Shown: one piece after another, positions 52,220 through 61,667 of the stretch | How positions within the stretch are numbered: the stretch's first letter is position 1 | How the letters are laid out: every line of letters starts with the position of its first letter | Assembly (NCBI RefSeq): GCF_018326005.1 | Contig: NZ_AP021903.1 | Location: 3,939,501 to 4,003,500 of the forward strand | From: Pseudomonas sp. Seg1 | GTDB taxonomy: Bacteria; Pseudomonadota; Gammaproteobacteria; Pseudomonadales; Pseudomonadaceae | Length of the DNA stretch: 64,000 nucleotides | Direction: 5' to 3' | Translations under genes and position numbers: made by a program | The notes under the pieces: model-generated | Databases searched by the model: none | Told to the model about the DNA's origin: nothing | Seen by the model: only the letters and a program-made list of their open reading frames with translations

Positions 52220-52843
52220 ATGCCGATTTCCCGACGCAAATTTTTGATCCTCGGCGCCGTGACCGCGACCGCGTTTGCGATGCCACCCTTTATCAGCCTC
52301 AAGGCCTACGCCGCCAATCTGGAGCAACCGGCCATGAACAAAGTGACGATTCAAATCAATGGCAAGCCCCGCGCCCTTGAGGTCGACAACCGCACCACCC
52401 TGCTCGACGCCCTGCGTGAACACCTGCACCTGACCGGCAGCAAAAAAGGCTGCGACCACGGCCAGTGCGGCGCGTGCACGGTGATCGCCGATGATCGACG
52501 GATCAATTCCTGCCTGACCCTGGCGGTCATGCACGAAGGCTCAGAGATCACCACCATCGAAGGCCTCGGCATGCCGGACAACCTGCACCCGATGCAAGCC
52601 GCGTTCATCAAACACGACGGCTATCAGTGCGGCTATTGCACGCCGGGGCAGATTTGCTCGGCGGTGGCGGTCATCAAGGAAATCCGCGACGGTATTCCCA
52701 GCCATGTCAGTCCCAGCCTGACCGAGCAACCACAACTGATCGCTTCAGAATTCCAGGAACGCATGAGCGGCAACATCTGCCGCTGCGGCGCCTACTCGAA
52801 CATCATCGAGGCGATCAGCGAAGTCGCGGAGGTGCCGGTATGA
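52220..52843 (+). CDS. paoA: Aldehyde oxidoreductase [2Fe-2S] subunit, Tat-exported
   Basis: A 207-aa iron-sulfur subunit of a periplasmic xanthine-dehydrogenase-family enzyme. The twin-arginine signal SRRKFLILG (4-12) shows that the folded complex is exported. The plant-type cluster uses Cys78, Cys83, Cys86 and Cys98; the second uses Cys137, Cys140, Cys187 and Cys189. It matches PaoA (YagT) of the E. coli aldehyde detoxifying enzyme. Its stop overlaps the start of paoB (ATGA). Confidence 0.92.
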   Translation: MPISRRKFLILGAVTATAFAMPPFISLKAYAANLEQPAMNKVTIQINGKPRALEVDNRTTLLDALREHLHLTGSKKGCDHGQCGACTVIADDRRINSCLTLAVMHEGSEITTIEGLGMPDNLHPMQAAFIKHDGYQCGYCTPGQICSAVAVIKEIRDGIPSHVSPSLTEQPQLIASEFQERMSGNICRCGAYSNIIEAISEVAEVPV

Positions 52844-53793
52844 GACCGTTCAATTACAGCCGCGCCGACTCCCCCGCCGCCGCGGCACAAGCGGCGCAGA
52901 TCGAAGGCGCGAAATTCATCGCCGGCGGCACCAATCTGCTCGATCTGATGAAGCTCGACATCGAAACCCCGCTGCACCTTATCGACGTCAATCACCTCGG
53001 GTTGGACCAGATCGAAGCCACGCCCGAGGGCGGTCTGCGCATCGGTGCGCTGGTGCGCAACACTGATCTGGCTGCCGACGCCCGCGTACGCAAGGACTAC
53101 GCGCTGCTGTCGCGCGCTTTGCTCGCCGGCGCTTCGGGGCAGTTGCGCAACATGGCGACCACCGCCGGCAACCTGCTGCAACGCACGCGCTGCCCGTATT
53201 TCTACGACACTAATCAGGCCTGCAACAAGCGCAACCCAGGCAGTGGCTGTGCGGCGATTGGCGGGGTCAGTCGGCAGTTGGGAATCATCGGTGTCAGCGC
53301 GGCGTGCATCGCCACGCACCCGAGCGACATGGCGATTGCGATGCGCGCCCTCGATGCGCAGATTGAAACGGTCAAACCGGACGGCAGCACGCGCCGCATT
53401 GCCATGGCGGATTTCCATCAGTTGCCCGGCAACACGCCGAACATTGAAACCAGCCTCACACCCGGCGAATTCATCACCTCGGTGACCCTGCCCGCTCCGC
53501 TCGGCGGCACCCACGTTTATCACAAGGTACGTGATCGTTCGTCCTACGCGTTTGCGCTGGTGTCGGTCGGTCTGATCCTGCAAAAGGACGGCAGCGGCCG
53601 CATCGCCGTCGGCGGAATTGCGCCGAAACCGTGGCGCGTCGAAGCGGCTGAAGCGCTGCTGCCCAAGGGTGCGAAAGCCGTCAGCGAACGATTGCTCGAA
53701 GGCGCCACGCCAACCGACGACAACCAATTCAAACTGACCCTGGTCGAGCGCACGCTCGGCTCGGTGTTGGCGCAAGCGAGGGATGAAGCATGA
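52840..53793 (+). CDS. paoB: Aldehyde oxidoreductase FAD/[4Fe-4S] subunit
   Basis: A 317-aa FAD-binding subunit (CO-dehydrogenase flavoprotein fold; [13 protein letters not shown] near 26-38). The inserted loop with Cys118, Cys128, Cys137 and the later Cys156 corresponds to the extra [4Fe-4S] cluster known in PaoB and absent from ordinary xanthine dehydrogenases. It overlaps both neighbours by four bases. It passes electrons from the molybdenum subunit toward an acceptor. Confidence 0.92.
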   Translation: MRPFNYSRADSPAAAAQAAQIEGAKFIAGGTNLLDLMKLDIETPLHLIDVNHLGLDQIEATPEGGLRIGALVRNTDLAADARVRKDYALLSRALLAGASGQLRNMATTAGNLLQRTRCPYFYDTNQACNKRNPGSGCAAIGGVSRQLGIIGVSAACIATHPSDMAIAMRALDAQIETVKPDGSTRRIAMADFHQLPGNTPNIETSLTPGEFITSVTLPAPLGGTHVYHKVRDRSSYAFALVSVGLILQKDGSGRIAVGGIAPKPWRVEAAEALLPKGAKAVSERLLEGATPTDDNQFKLTLVERTLGSVLAQARDEA

Positions 53794-55985
53794 AATTCGA
53801 CACGCCCGCCACCACCAACCCGATTGATCAATTGAAGGTCATCGGCAAACCCACCGACCGCATCGAAGGCAAACTGAAAACCTGCGGCCAGGCGCCGTAC
53901 GCCTACGAACAACATGAAGCGGTGGCCAATCAGGCCTACGGTTTCATGGTCGGCTCGGCCATCGCCAAGGGCCGCATTACCAACATCGATCTGGAAGCAG
54001 CCAAAGCCGCGCCCGGTGTTCTGGCGATCGTTACCGCCGCCAACGCCGGCAAACTCGGCAAGGGCAAATACAACTCGGCGCACCTGCTGGCCGACCCTGA
54101 GGTGCAGCATTATCACCAGGCTGTCGCGCTGGTGGTCGCCGAGACTTTCGAGCAGGCGCGCGCTGCTGCGCAGTTGGTAAAAATCGATTACGTAGCGGCC
54201 AAAGGCGAGTTCGATCTGGCCAGCGTGCGCGATCAAGGCGTTGAACCGAAAGACGAACTGCCAGACGTAAAACACGGCGATTTTGCCGCCGCTTTTACCG
54301 CCGCGCCGGTGCAGTTCGACCAGACCTACACCACCCCGGATCAGTCCCACGCGATGATGGAGCCGCACGCAACATTGGCCGCGTGGAAAGGCGATCAGCT
54401 GACCTTGTGGACGTCCAACCAGATGATCGCCTGGAGCGTCGGTGACATCGCCACTACCCTTGGCTTGCCCGAGGAAAAAGTCCGCTTGATCTCGCCGTAC
54501 ATTGGCGGCGGTTTTGGCGGCAAGTTGTTCATTCGCGCCGACGCGATCCTCGCCGCCCTCGGCGCGCGCATGGCGAGCAGACCGGTGAAAGTCGCCCTCG
54601 CCCGCCCACAGATCGCCAACAACACCACCCACCGTCCAGCGACTATCCAGCGCATCCGTATGGGGGCGACGGCGGACGGCAAACTCACCGCCATCGCTCA
54701 CGAAGGCTGGTCGGGCAACCTTGAGGACGGCAAAGTCGAGGTCGCGGCGCAACCGAGTCAGTTGCTCTACGCCGCACAAAATCGTTTGGTCAGCATGCGT
54801 CTGGCGCCGCTCGATCTGCCCGAAGGCAACGCCATGCGTGCGCCGGGTGAAACACCGGGGTTGATGGCGCTGGAAATCGCCATGGATGAAATGGCCGAGC
54901 AGCTCAAACTCGATCCGATCCAGTTCCGCATCCTCAATGACACTCAGGTCGACCCGGTGAAAACCGAGCGGCCATTCTCCCAGCGGCGTTTGATCGAATG
55001 CCTGCAAACCGGTGCCGATAAATTCGGCTGGGATCAGCGCAACGCCAAGCCCGGCAGTCGCCGCGAGGGTCGCTGGCTGATCGGCATGGGCGTCGGTGCA
55101 GCAATCCGTAATAACCTGCTGGTGGAGTCCGGCGCACGGGTCCGACTGGAGCGCGACGGCAAGGTCACGGTGGAAACCGACATGACCGACATCGGCACCG
55201 GCAGTTACACGATCATCGCGCAGACCGCTGCCGAGATGATGGGCGTGGGTATCGACGATGTCGTGGTGCGGTTGGGCGATTCGAACTTCCCCGTGTCAGC
55301 GGGCTCCGGTGGCCAGTTCGGCGCCAACTGCTCGACGGCCGGGGTCTATGCCGCGTGCGTAAAACTGCGTGAAGCGGTCGCGGCAAAACTGGGCATGAAT
55401 GGCGAAGTCGAGTTTACTGACGGTCAGGTGCGAGCCGGCGGCAAAACCTTGCCGCTGCGCAATGCGGCGCAGAACGGCGTTGTTGAAGCAGAGGACAGCA
55501 TTGAGTTCGCCGACCTTGCCAAGCAGTATCAGCAGTCGACGTTTGGTGCGCACTTTGTTGAAGTCGCGGTGGATGCGGCGACTGGCGAAGTTCGCGTGCG
55601 GCGCATGCTCGCCGTGTGTTCTGCCGGACGGATTCTTAACCCGAAAGCCGCGCGCAGTCAGGTGATCGGGGCGATGACCATGGGCGTGGGCGCGGCGTTG
55701 ATGGAGGAATTGGCGGTCGACAAGAAGCTTGGCTTTTTCGTCAACCACGATCTGGCGGGATATGAAGTTCCGGTGCACGCCGACATTCCGCATCAGGAGG
55801 TGATTTTTCTTGATGAGACCGATCCGATTTCTTCGCCGATGAAGGCCAAGGGTGTCGGTGAGTTGGGGATTTGCGGGGTGAGTGCGGCGGTGGCGAATGC
55901 GATCTACAACGCGACCGGGGCACGGGTGCGGGAGTATCCGATTACCCTGGACAAGATTCTCTCGTCGTTGCCGGAAATGATCTGA
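53790..55985 (+). CDS. paoC: Aldehyde oxidoreductase molybdenum-binding subunit
   Basis: A 731-aa catalytic subunit binding the molybdenum cofactor (as cytosine dinucleotide in PaoC). Landmarks are [35 protein letters not shown] and the active-site glutamate at about residue 691 in [10 protein letters not shown]. It oxidises aldehydes to carboxylic acids in the periplasm. A PaoD/XdhC-type insertion chaperone gene, normally next, is absent; the downstream gene is an unrelated cupin on the other strand. Confidence 0.93.
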   Translation: MKFDTPATTNPIDQLKVIGKPTDRIEGKLKTCGQAPYAYEQHEAVANQAYGFMVGSAIAKGRITNIDLEAAKAAPGVLAIVTAANAGKLGKGKYNSAHLLADPEVQHYHQAVALVVAETFEQARAAAQLVKIDYVAAKGEFDLASVRDQGVEPKDELPDVKHGDFAAAFTAAPVQFDQTYTTPDQSHAMMEPHATLAAWKGDQLTLWTSNQMIAWSVGDIATTLGLPEEKVRLISPYIGGGFGGKLFIRADAILAALGARMASRPVKVALARPQIANNTTHRPATIQRIRMGATADGKLTAIAHEGWSGNLEDGKVEVAAQPSQLLYAAQNRLVSMRLAPLDLPEGNAMRAPGETPGLMALEIAMDEMAEQLKLDPIQFRILNDTQVDPVKTERPFSQRRLIECLQTGADKFGWDQRNAKPGSRREGRWLIGMGVGAAIRNNLLVESGARVRLERDGKVTVETDMTDIGTGSYTIIAQTAAEMMGVGIDDVVVRLGDSNFPVSAGSGGQFGANCSTAGVYAACVKLREAVAAKLGMNGEVEFTDGQVRAGGKTLPLRNAAQNGVVEAEDSIEFADLAKQYQQSTFGAHFVEVAVDAATGEVRVRRMLAVCSAGRILNPKAARSQVIGAMTMGVGAALMEELAVDKKLGFFVNHDLAGYEVPVHADIPHQEVIFLDETDPISSPMKAKGVGELGICGVSAAVANAIYNATGARVREYPITLDKILSSLPEMI

Positions 55986-55995
55986 AGCGCTGAAA

Positions 55996-56196
55996 AGCCC
56001 CTCACCCTAACCCTCTCCCAAAGGGAGAGGGGACCGATTGGGGGATGCTTCAGAACTACGCCGACCTGAAAGAGCATTGCCGAATCCATAATCGACGCTG
56101 CTCTTTCAGGTCGATGTATAGCGCAAGACACCTCCGTCGGCTCCCTCTCCCACCGGGCGGTCCGACGTTTCGGGAGGGCTGGGGTGAGGGAAATGG
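55996..56196. repeat. Inverted repeat pair of CCCTCACCCTAACCCTCTCC type
   Basis: CCCTCACCCTAACCCTCTCC begins the element and GGGAGGGCTGGGGTGAGGG ends it. Between them is a second inverted pair, CCGACCTGAAAGAGCA and TGCTCTTTCAGGTCGA. This is a different repeat class from the GTGGGAGC REPs, and lies between convergent genes. Confidence 0.85.
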
Positions 56197-56198
56197 GC

Positions 56199-56675
56199 TC
56201 ACTCGGTGCGCGGATACTGCGTTTCGCTCACCTGCTCCATCCACTCCACCACATTGCCATCCAGCACTTCGGCAATAGCGATGTGCGTCATCGCCGTGGT
56301 TGGTGCCGCGCCATGCCAATGCTTGGCACCGGGCGCGATCCACACCGTGTCGCCAGGACGAATCTGCCGAACAGGTTGCCCCCACTCCTGCACAAAACCT
56401 GAACCAGCAGTAACGATCAGCGTCTGACCCAACGGATGGGTATGCCACGCCGTCCTTGCTCCGGGCTCGAATGTCACCGTGGCGCCGCTGACTCGCGCGT
56501 CATCGCTGCCTTTGAATGGCGCATCAATCCGCACGGCGCCGGCAAACCAGTCAGCCGGCCCTTTAGCCGATGGTTGTGATCCATTGGGCGTTACCGTCAC
56601 CCGTGGATGTTCATTGGCCTGAACATCCGCAGCCAACAACGAAAGAGTCAAAGCAGATGCAGTAATCGGGTTCAT
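56199..56675 (-). CDS. Exported cupin-domain protein
   Basis: A 158-aa protein with a short signal peptide (1-20) and one cupin barrel. Metal ligands appear in [20 protein letters not shown] and in the second motif [20 protein letters not shown]. The carboxymuconolactone-decarboxylase-associated cupins look like this, but no substrate can be named. It is divergent from a LysR gene, its likely regulator. Confidence 0.87.
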   Translation of the reverse strand: MNPITASALTLSLLAADVQANEHPRVTVTPNGSQPSAKGPADWFAGAVRIDAPFKGSDDARVSGATVTFEPGARTAWHTHPLGQTLIVTAGSGFVQEWGQPVRQIRPGDTVWIAPGAKHWHGAAPTTAMTHIAIAEVLDGNVVEWMEQVSETQYPRTE

Positions 56676-56803
56676 GACAAGCCCTCCAGAATTTCGACAA
56701 ACCCCTGCGGCACTGCCAACACGGGACATGCGTTCACTTTATCGGGCTGTACTCTTTAGATAATCGACTAGAATTCGAAAAAACTTATGCAGGACACTCA
56801 TCA

Positions 56804-57697
56804 ATGCTTCGTGAAAACGCCACTGACCTGCTCGCCTTTCTCGCCGTGGCACGTGAGCGCAGTTTCACCAAGGCTGCGGCCAAACTCGGCGTCTCGCAAT
56901 CGGCGCTCAGTCATACCATCCGTGCCCTCGAAGCGCGATTGGGCCTGCGCCTGCTGACCCGCACCACCCGTAGCGTCTCCCCTACCGAGGCTGGTGAACA
57001 CCTTTTGCAAACTGTTGGCCCGCGCTTTGAAGAGATCGAAGTAGAACTCGCTGCTCTGAGTAATCTGCGCGAAACCCCGGCCGGCAAGATCCGTATCAAC
57101 GCCACCGACCATTCGCTGGACTGGCTGCTGCGCCCGGTGCTCAAGAAGTTTTTGCCGCGCTACCCGGATATCGCCGTCGAAGTCTGCTGCGATTACGGTT
57201 TCGTCGACATCGCCGGGCAAGGTTTCGACGCGGGCGTGCGCCTGGGCGAGGACGTGGCGCAAGGCATGATCGCGACGCGCATCGGCCCGGACATGCGCAT
57301 GGCGGTGGTCGGGTCGCCCGCGTATTTCGCCAGCCGCTCAGTGCCGCAAACGCCACGCGCGCTCACCGAACACGCCTGCAACAATTTGCGCCTGCCCACT
57401 AACGGCGGGCTCTATACCTGGGAATTCGAAAAAGATGGCGAGAGCCTCAAGGTGCGGGTTTCCGGACAAGTCACGCTGAACGGCGTCTACCCGCTGCTTG
57501 ATGCGGCCCTGGACGGTTTCGGCCTGAGCTATATCCCGGAAAACATCGTCGCGCCGTACCTGGCCGATGGCCGCTTGCTGCAAGTGCTCGAAGACTGGTG
57601 CCCGACCTTCGCCGGTTATCACCTTTACTACCCGAGCCGACGCCAGGCGGCACCGGCGTTTGCCTTGTTGCTGGAGGCGCTGCGCTATCGCGAGTGA
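56804..57697 (+). CDS. LysR-family regulator
   Basis: A 297-aa LysR protein. The helix-turn-helix (LLAFLAVARERSFTKAAAKL, SQSALSHTIRALEARLGLRL) is at about 7-65. The effector domain is of the CrgA/AaeR-like subgroup (AGKIRINATDHSLDWLLRPV). Divergent from the cupin gene and convergent with the aldo-keto reductase gene, six bases apart. Such trios commonly form one regulatory unit. Confidence 0.92.
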   Translation: MLRENATDLLAFLAVARERSFTKAAAKLGVSQSALSHTIRALEARLGLRLLTRTTRSVSPTEAGEHLLQTVGPRFEEIEVELAALSNLRETPAGKIRINATDHSLDWLLRPVLKKFLPRYPDIAVEVCCDYGFVDIAGQGFDAGVRLGEDVAQGMIATRIGPDMRMAVVGSPAYFASRSVPQTPRALTEHACNNLRLPTNGGLYTWEFEKDGESLKVRVSGQVTLNGVYPLLDAALDGFGLSYIPENIVAPYLADGRLLQVLEDWCPTFAGYHLYYPSRRQAAPAFALLLEALRYRE

Positions 57698-57703
57698 TTC
57701 GGC

Positions 57704-58648
57704 CTACCCCACCAGCGCAATCAACTGATGGCGCTGCGCATCGGTGAGCATCGGCCCGAATCCCGCCCTGACGTTATCAGCCATGTAGCGTGGATTGCCG
57801 GTGCCGGGAATCACGCAAGTCACCGCCGGGTGCGCCAGCAGAAACTTCAGCGCCAGTTGCGGCCAACTGTTGACCTGCACGTCCGACACCCACGCCGGCA
57901 GCGGTTTGCCCTTGAGCCGGGCGAGCAAGCCACCGCCGCCAAATGGCCGATTGCAGATCACTGCCACGCCGCGCTCGCGGCACAGCGGCAGAATGCGCTT
58001 TTCCACGCCCCGGTCGTCGAGGGCGTAGTTGATTTGCAGAAAATCCAGCGGCTCGGCCTGCAACACCGCTTCGACTTCGTCATAGGCCGAAGGCGTGTAG
58101 TGGGTGATGCCGATGTAGCGAATGCGCCCCTGCGCTTTCCATTCACGCAGGGTTGGCAGATGAGTTTGCCAGTCCAGCAGATTGTGGATCTGCATCAGAT
58201 CGATGCATTCGGTGCGCAGCAGACTGAACGACTGCTCCATCTGCGCAATACCCTCCTCACGTCCCCGCGTCCACACCTTGGTCGCCAGAAACGCTGGCGA
58301 ACGCGGCTGATGGATCGACAACAGTTCGCCCGTGGTCGCTTCAGCGCGGCCGTACATGGGCGAGCTGTCGACAACCGTGCCGCCCTTGGCGAACAGTTCG
58401 TCGAGCACCGCCGGCAGTTGCTTGTAGGCCGGATCGCCGGGGCCGACGTCGAAACCGCGATAGGTGCCCAGCCCGACCATGGGCAGCGGCTCGGAGCTGG
58501 ATGGGATGACGCGGGTCTGCATGGCTTGGCCTCCGGGCGCGGCGGACGATGTGGCAGTGGCCAACGCCCGATCAAAGGTGAAGACCGCCGAAACCCCGGC
58601 AGCCAGCGTGAGCAATCGGCGACGGGAGTAACCCTCAGTGTGGCTCAT
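57704..58648 (-). CDS. Tat-exported aldo/keto reductase
   Basis: A 314-aa aldo-keto reductase preceded by a twin-arginine signal (SRRRLLTLAAG, residues 8-18), so it is exported folded with its cofactor. The catalytic tyrosine lies in DSSPMYGRAE, the lysine in FLATKVWTRG, and IQIHN-type QIHNLLDW supplies the histidine. CVIPGTGNPRYMADN binds NADP. Periplasmic NADPH supply is unclear, which makes the physiological reaction uncertain. It is the third member of the LysR/cupin cluster. Confidence 0.88.
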   Translation of the reverse strand: MSHTEGYSRRRLLTLAAGVSAVFTFDRALATATSSAAPGGQAMQTRVIPSSSEPLPMVGLGTYRGFDVGPGDPAYKQLPAVLDELFAKGGTVVDSSPMYGRAEATTGELLSIHQPRSPAFLATKVWTRGREEGIAQMEQSFSLLRTECIDLMQIHNLLDWQTHLPTLREWKAQGRIRYIGITHYTPSAYDEVEAVLQAEPLDFLQINYALDDRGVEKRILPLCRERGVAVICNRPFGGGGLLARLKGKPLPAWVSDVQVNSWPQLALKFLLAHPAVTCVIPGTGNPRYMADNVRAGFGPMLTDAQRHQLIALVG

Positions 58649-58760
58649 GCTGGTTCCCCTGCTGCGTGGATCTGTTGCACGTTGTGTGCGAGAACGGCCG
58701 GATCAAACCGCTGGACTACACTGCGACAGCGAACCCTCACACCCCGTTAAAAGTAGCCGA

Positions 58761-59531
58761 ATGTCCCGAACCCTGATGTCACTCGTCGTTTTGATCATCG
58801 CCGTGTACCTGGTGCTGTGCGCGGCGCTGTTCTTTTTTCAGCGCTCGCTGATCTGGTTTCCCCAGCCCAACGCCGGCAACAGTGCCGACTCACAACTGAC
58901 CCTGTCGATGCCGGACGCGCAGGTTTCGGTGATCACCCGCGAGCGTGTCGGACCGCGGGCGCTGATCTATTTCGGTGGAAATGCGGAGGACGTGTCGCGC
59001 AACCTGCCGGAATTTACCGAGGCATTTCCCGATCACGCGCTGTACCTGCTGAATTATCGCGGCTTCGGTGGCAGCGGCGGCTCACCGTCCGAAGAGGCGA
59101 TTGCCGAGGATGCGCTGGCGCTGTTCGATCAGGTGTATGCCAGCCATCCGCAGGTCGCCGTAATCGGGCGCAGCCTGGGCTCGGGGGTCGCCGTGCGTCT
59201 GGCCAGTCAGCGACCGGTGCAGCAGCTGATTCTGGTGACGCCGTACAACAGCCTTGAAGAAATCGCCGCGCGGCAATATCCGTGGGTGCCGGTGAAGTGG
59301 TTGCTCAAGGATCGCTTCGATTCGGGCAAGTACGCAGCGCATCTTCGCGTGCCGACGTTGTTGCTGGCGGCGAGTGATGACGAGGTAATCCCCCGGGACA
59401 GTACGCAGCGGTTACTGGGCAACTTTCCCAAAGGCGTGGCGGTGCTCAAGGTCGTGCCTGATTCGGGGCATAACTCGATTTCAGAGCGTGCGGAGTATTT
59501 GCAGTGGATGAGCGATGTGTTGAATCGCTGA
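58761..59531 (+). CDS. Membrane-anchored alpha/beta hydrolase
   Basis: A 256-aa protein with an N-terminal transmembrane anchor (5-26) and an alpha/beta-hydrolase domain of the BEM46/YfhR type. The nucleophile is Ser138 in VIGRSLGSG; the acid lies in LLAASDDEVIP and the histidine in PDSGHNSIS. LLNYRGFGGSGGSPSEEAIA is the oxyanion-side loop of the family. The substrate is unknown. The start at 58761 gives the membrane anchor. Confidence 0.88.
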   Translation: MSRTLMSLVVLIIAVYLVLCAALFFFQRSLIWFPQPNAGNSADSQLTLSMPDAQVSVITRERVGPRALIYFGGNAEDVSRNLPEFTEAFPDHALYLLNYRGFGGSGGSPSEEAIAEDALALFDQVYASHPQVAVIGRSLGSGVAVRLASQRPVQQLILVTPYNSLEEIAARQYPWVPVKWLLKDRFDSGKYAAHLRVPTLLLAASDDEVIPRDSTQRLLGNFPKGVAVLKVVPDSGHNSISERAEYLQWMSDVLNR

Positions 59532-59551
59532 GCCTTGTGTGGGCAGAACGG

Positions 59552-59652
59552 TCCTCATCGCTGGCAAGCCAGCTCCCACAAGTTTCTGCGGTGTACAAAA
59601 ATGCTGTGAACGACATCTGACCTGTGGGAGCTGGCTTGCCAGCGATGAGGCC
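59552..59652. repeat. REP doublet
   Basis: CATCGCTGGCAAGCCAGCTC and its inverse GAGCTGGCTTGCCAGCGATG lie about 45 bp apart, between two co-directional genes. Confidence 0.93.
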
Positions 59653-59788
59653 CGTAAAAAGCAACATCGAATCCAAAGCAAAGTAATCACCCGCCTGCTG
59701 AACCAAGTGCAAAAAGCCCAGTCCTATCCGCGCCGTGTTCTGCGGCCAACCCATTCAAGCGCTGTCCCTCTCCAGAGCTGCCCGTCCC

Positions 59789-60655
59789 ATGCGCTACGCC
59801 GTTCGTTCGTCTCGCTTCGCTTCGTTATGCCTGCTGATCCTTGCGCCCCTGTTCGCCGAAACCGCCCATGCCGGCGCGGAGCGGCAACTGGTGGCGGCCA
59901 TCAACGACTACCGTGCCCACCCGCAACGTTGTGATCGGCGCCCCGCGCAACGGCTGGCTCCGTTGGCGTTGAAGTCAAACCTCGCCTTACCAGTCAGCTA
60001 CCGCTACGGCAGCGGCTTGCGCGAAGCGCTGAAGTCGTCCGGCTACTCGGCTGTGGCGGTGCGCAGTATCCGCATCGTCGGCGCGCAAGATGCCGAAGAA
60101 GCGTTCGACAGGCTGCAAAGCGACTACTGCGGTGCATTGCTCGACACTCAATACGCCGACATCGGCATCAGCCGTGCACGCAGCGAATGGCAAGTGGTGT
60201 TGGCACGACCGGTACTCGACAGCCGTGTCGGCGATAACCGCAGCGTCGGCAAAGCCCTGCTGGCCGAAGTCAATGCTGCACGCGCTCGCCCGCGAATGTG
60301 TGGACGCCAGCGCTTCGCCGCTGCGCGACCCTTGAGCTGGAATGCCGCCCTCGGCGCCGCTGCCCAAGGGCACAGCAAGGCCATGGCCTACGGCAACTAT
60401 TTCGCCCACCGCGAACCAGACGGTGACCTGCCCGCCGATCGCGCCCGCGCTGCAGGTTATCGAGGTCGGCAAATCGGCGAAAACATCGCTGCCGGGCAGA
60501 GCTCACCGGGCAAGGCGATGGCCGGATGGCTGGCCAGCCCTGGCCACTGCGCCAACCTGATGAACCCGATGTTTACGCAAGTGGGCGCCGGCTTCGCCAG
60601 TGAGGTGCGAAGTGACGAAGGGGTTTATTGGACGATGCTGTTTGGTGCGCCTTGA
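59789..60655 (+). CDS. Secreted CAP-domain protein, second paralogue
   Basis: A 288-aa protein with a signal peptide (1-29) and the same two-half architecture as 8436-9287. The N-terminal half (LVAAINDYRAHPQRCDRRPA) lacks the CAP histidines. The C-terminal half (LLAEVNAARARPRMCGRQRF) keeps HSKAM, NYFAHREPDG, GENIAAGQ and SPGHCANLMNP. More arginine-rich than the first copy. The last 31 bp overlap the convergent DHH gene. Confidence 0.87.
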   Translation: MRYAVRSSRFASLCLLILAPLFAETAHAGAERQLVAAINDYRAHPQRCDRRPAQRLAPLALKSNLALPVSYRYGSGLREALKSSGYSAVAVRSIRIVGAQDAEEAFDRLQSDYCGALLDTQYADIGISRARSEWQVVLARPVLDSRVGDNRSVGKALLAEVNAARARPRMCGRQRFAAARPLSWNAALGAAAQGHSKAMAYGNYFAHREPDGDLPADRARAAGYRGRQIGENIAAGQSSPGKAMAGWLASPGHCANLMNPMFTQVGAGFASEVRSDEGVYWTMLFGAP

Positions 60656-61566
60656 TCGGCAGCGCCGAGGCCCAGTTTCAGCAACTCCTTGCGCAACATT
60701 GACGGCGCTAAAACAGCAATTCCTGCCTGCCAGTCGAGTGCCAATAATCGACTCAGCTTTTGCTGACTGACCTCAGGTTGCGCCAGCAAACAGCTTTTCC
60801 CTTCTCGGATGCCAATGACGTTCAGCAGCCAGTCACCGCCCTGCCCTGCCATCCAGGCGTTGATCGACGGATGGTGGCGGTGCAGGAGCGCGTCGGCATC
60901 CCACAGCGTCATTTGCGCGAACACCTGCGGCAGATGGCTCTCGGGCTGCATGCGTTTCAAATCGGCTGCCAACGCGGCAGCGAGGTCTGCTTCGATGCTG
61001 GCCTGGCACTCAAGGAAATACGTTTGTGGCCAGCTCACGTGCAGTTTTCCCAGAGGCGCGAGTTCGGAGTAGGCCTCGATATCGGCTGCCGTGGTCATCT
61101 GCCCGGTGAAATTCAGCGTGTTATCCAGAATCGCCGTGGCCAATAACGCGGCGCTTTGCTTGCTGATCTGCGGCAATAGACCCGCCGACTGCCAGCGCTG
61201 GAAAACCTGAGTGGCGGCAGCACCGATCGGGCGGATATCAGCGGCCGATCCCAGTTTTTGCGCCCAGTAATGCTCGTAACCCGGATGATGGTCGATGACT
61301 TCCACCACCTGATCGAGCACGACCAATGGGTCGAAATGGTGATAGTCGGATACGTCGACCAGTACGAATTGGTCGTTGGCTGCCGGGGCATGTTCATGCA
61401 GACCGTAGCCCCAGGCCAGCACGGTTTTCGACACGCTGGCGTTGGGTCGTGTGCTGCTGACGGCACGGGCGGGGATGCCTTGCAGATTGAGCAGTTCTGC
61501 GTAGGCGATGCAGCAGGCGTAGGCGTCGATGTCCAGATAGGACGCGCCGGAGGTGATGATTTTCAT
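60625..61566 (-). CDS. DHH-family phosphoesterase
   Basis: A 313-aa protein of the DHH superfamily (inorganic pyrophosphatase/oligoribonuclease type). Metal ligands are seen in SYLDIDAYAC near the N-terminus, VDVSDYHHFDP and VIDHHPGYEH (the HH motif). The C-terminal domain is less conserved. The substrate (pyrophosphate, polyphosphate or short oligonucleotide) cannot be told. The start at 61566 is chosen because MKIITSGASYLDIDA is the family beginning. The 3' end overlaps the CAP gene by 31 bp. Confidence 0.82.
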   Translation of the reverse strand: MKIITSGASYLDIDAYACCIAYAELLNLQGIPARAVSSTRPNASVSKTVLAWGYGLHEHAPAANDQFVLVDVSDYHHFDPLVVLDQVVEVIDHHPGYEHYWAQKLGSAADIRPIGAAATQVFQRWQSAGLLPQISKQSAALLATAILDNTLNFTGQMTTAADIEAYSELAPLGKLHVSWPQTYFLECQASIEADLAAALAADLKRMQPESHLPQVFAQMTLWDADALLHRHHPSINAWMAGQGGDWLLNVIGIREGKSCLLAQPEVSQQKLSRLLALDWQAGIAVLAPSMLRKELLKLGLGAADQGAPNSIVQ

Positions 61567-61611
61567 GGGCCGGCAACATCGCACAGATTTGTGACGGTTG
61601 GGTGACGGGAA

Positions 61612-61662
61612 AAAGATCGCAGCCTCGTTTCACTCGACAGTTCCTACAGGGCTGCGATCTTT
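61612..61662. terminator. Inverted repeat of the GATCGCAGCC type
   Basis: AAAGATCGCAGCC and GGCTGCGATCTTT flank a 25-bp loop just downstream of the amidohydrolase gene (minus strand). It is the same element as at 19078-19155 and a probable transcript end. Confidence 0.75.
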
Positions 61663-61667
61663 GGGTT

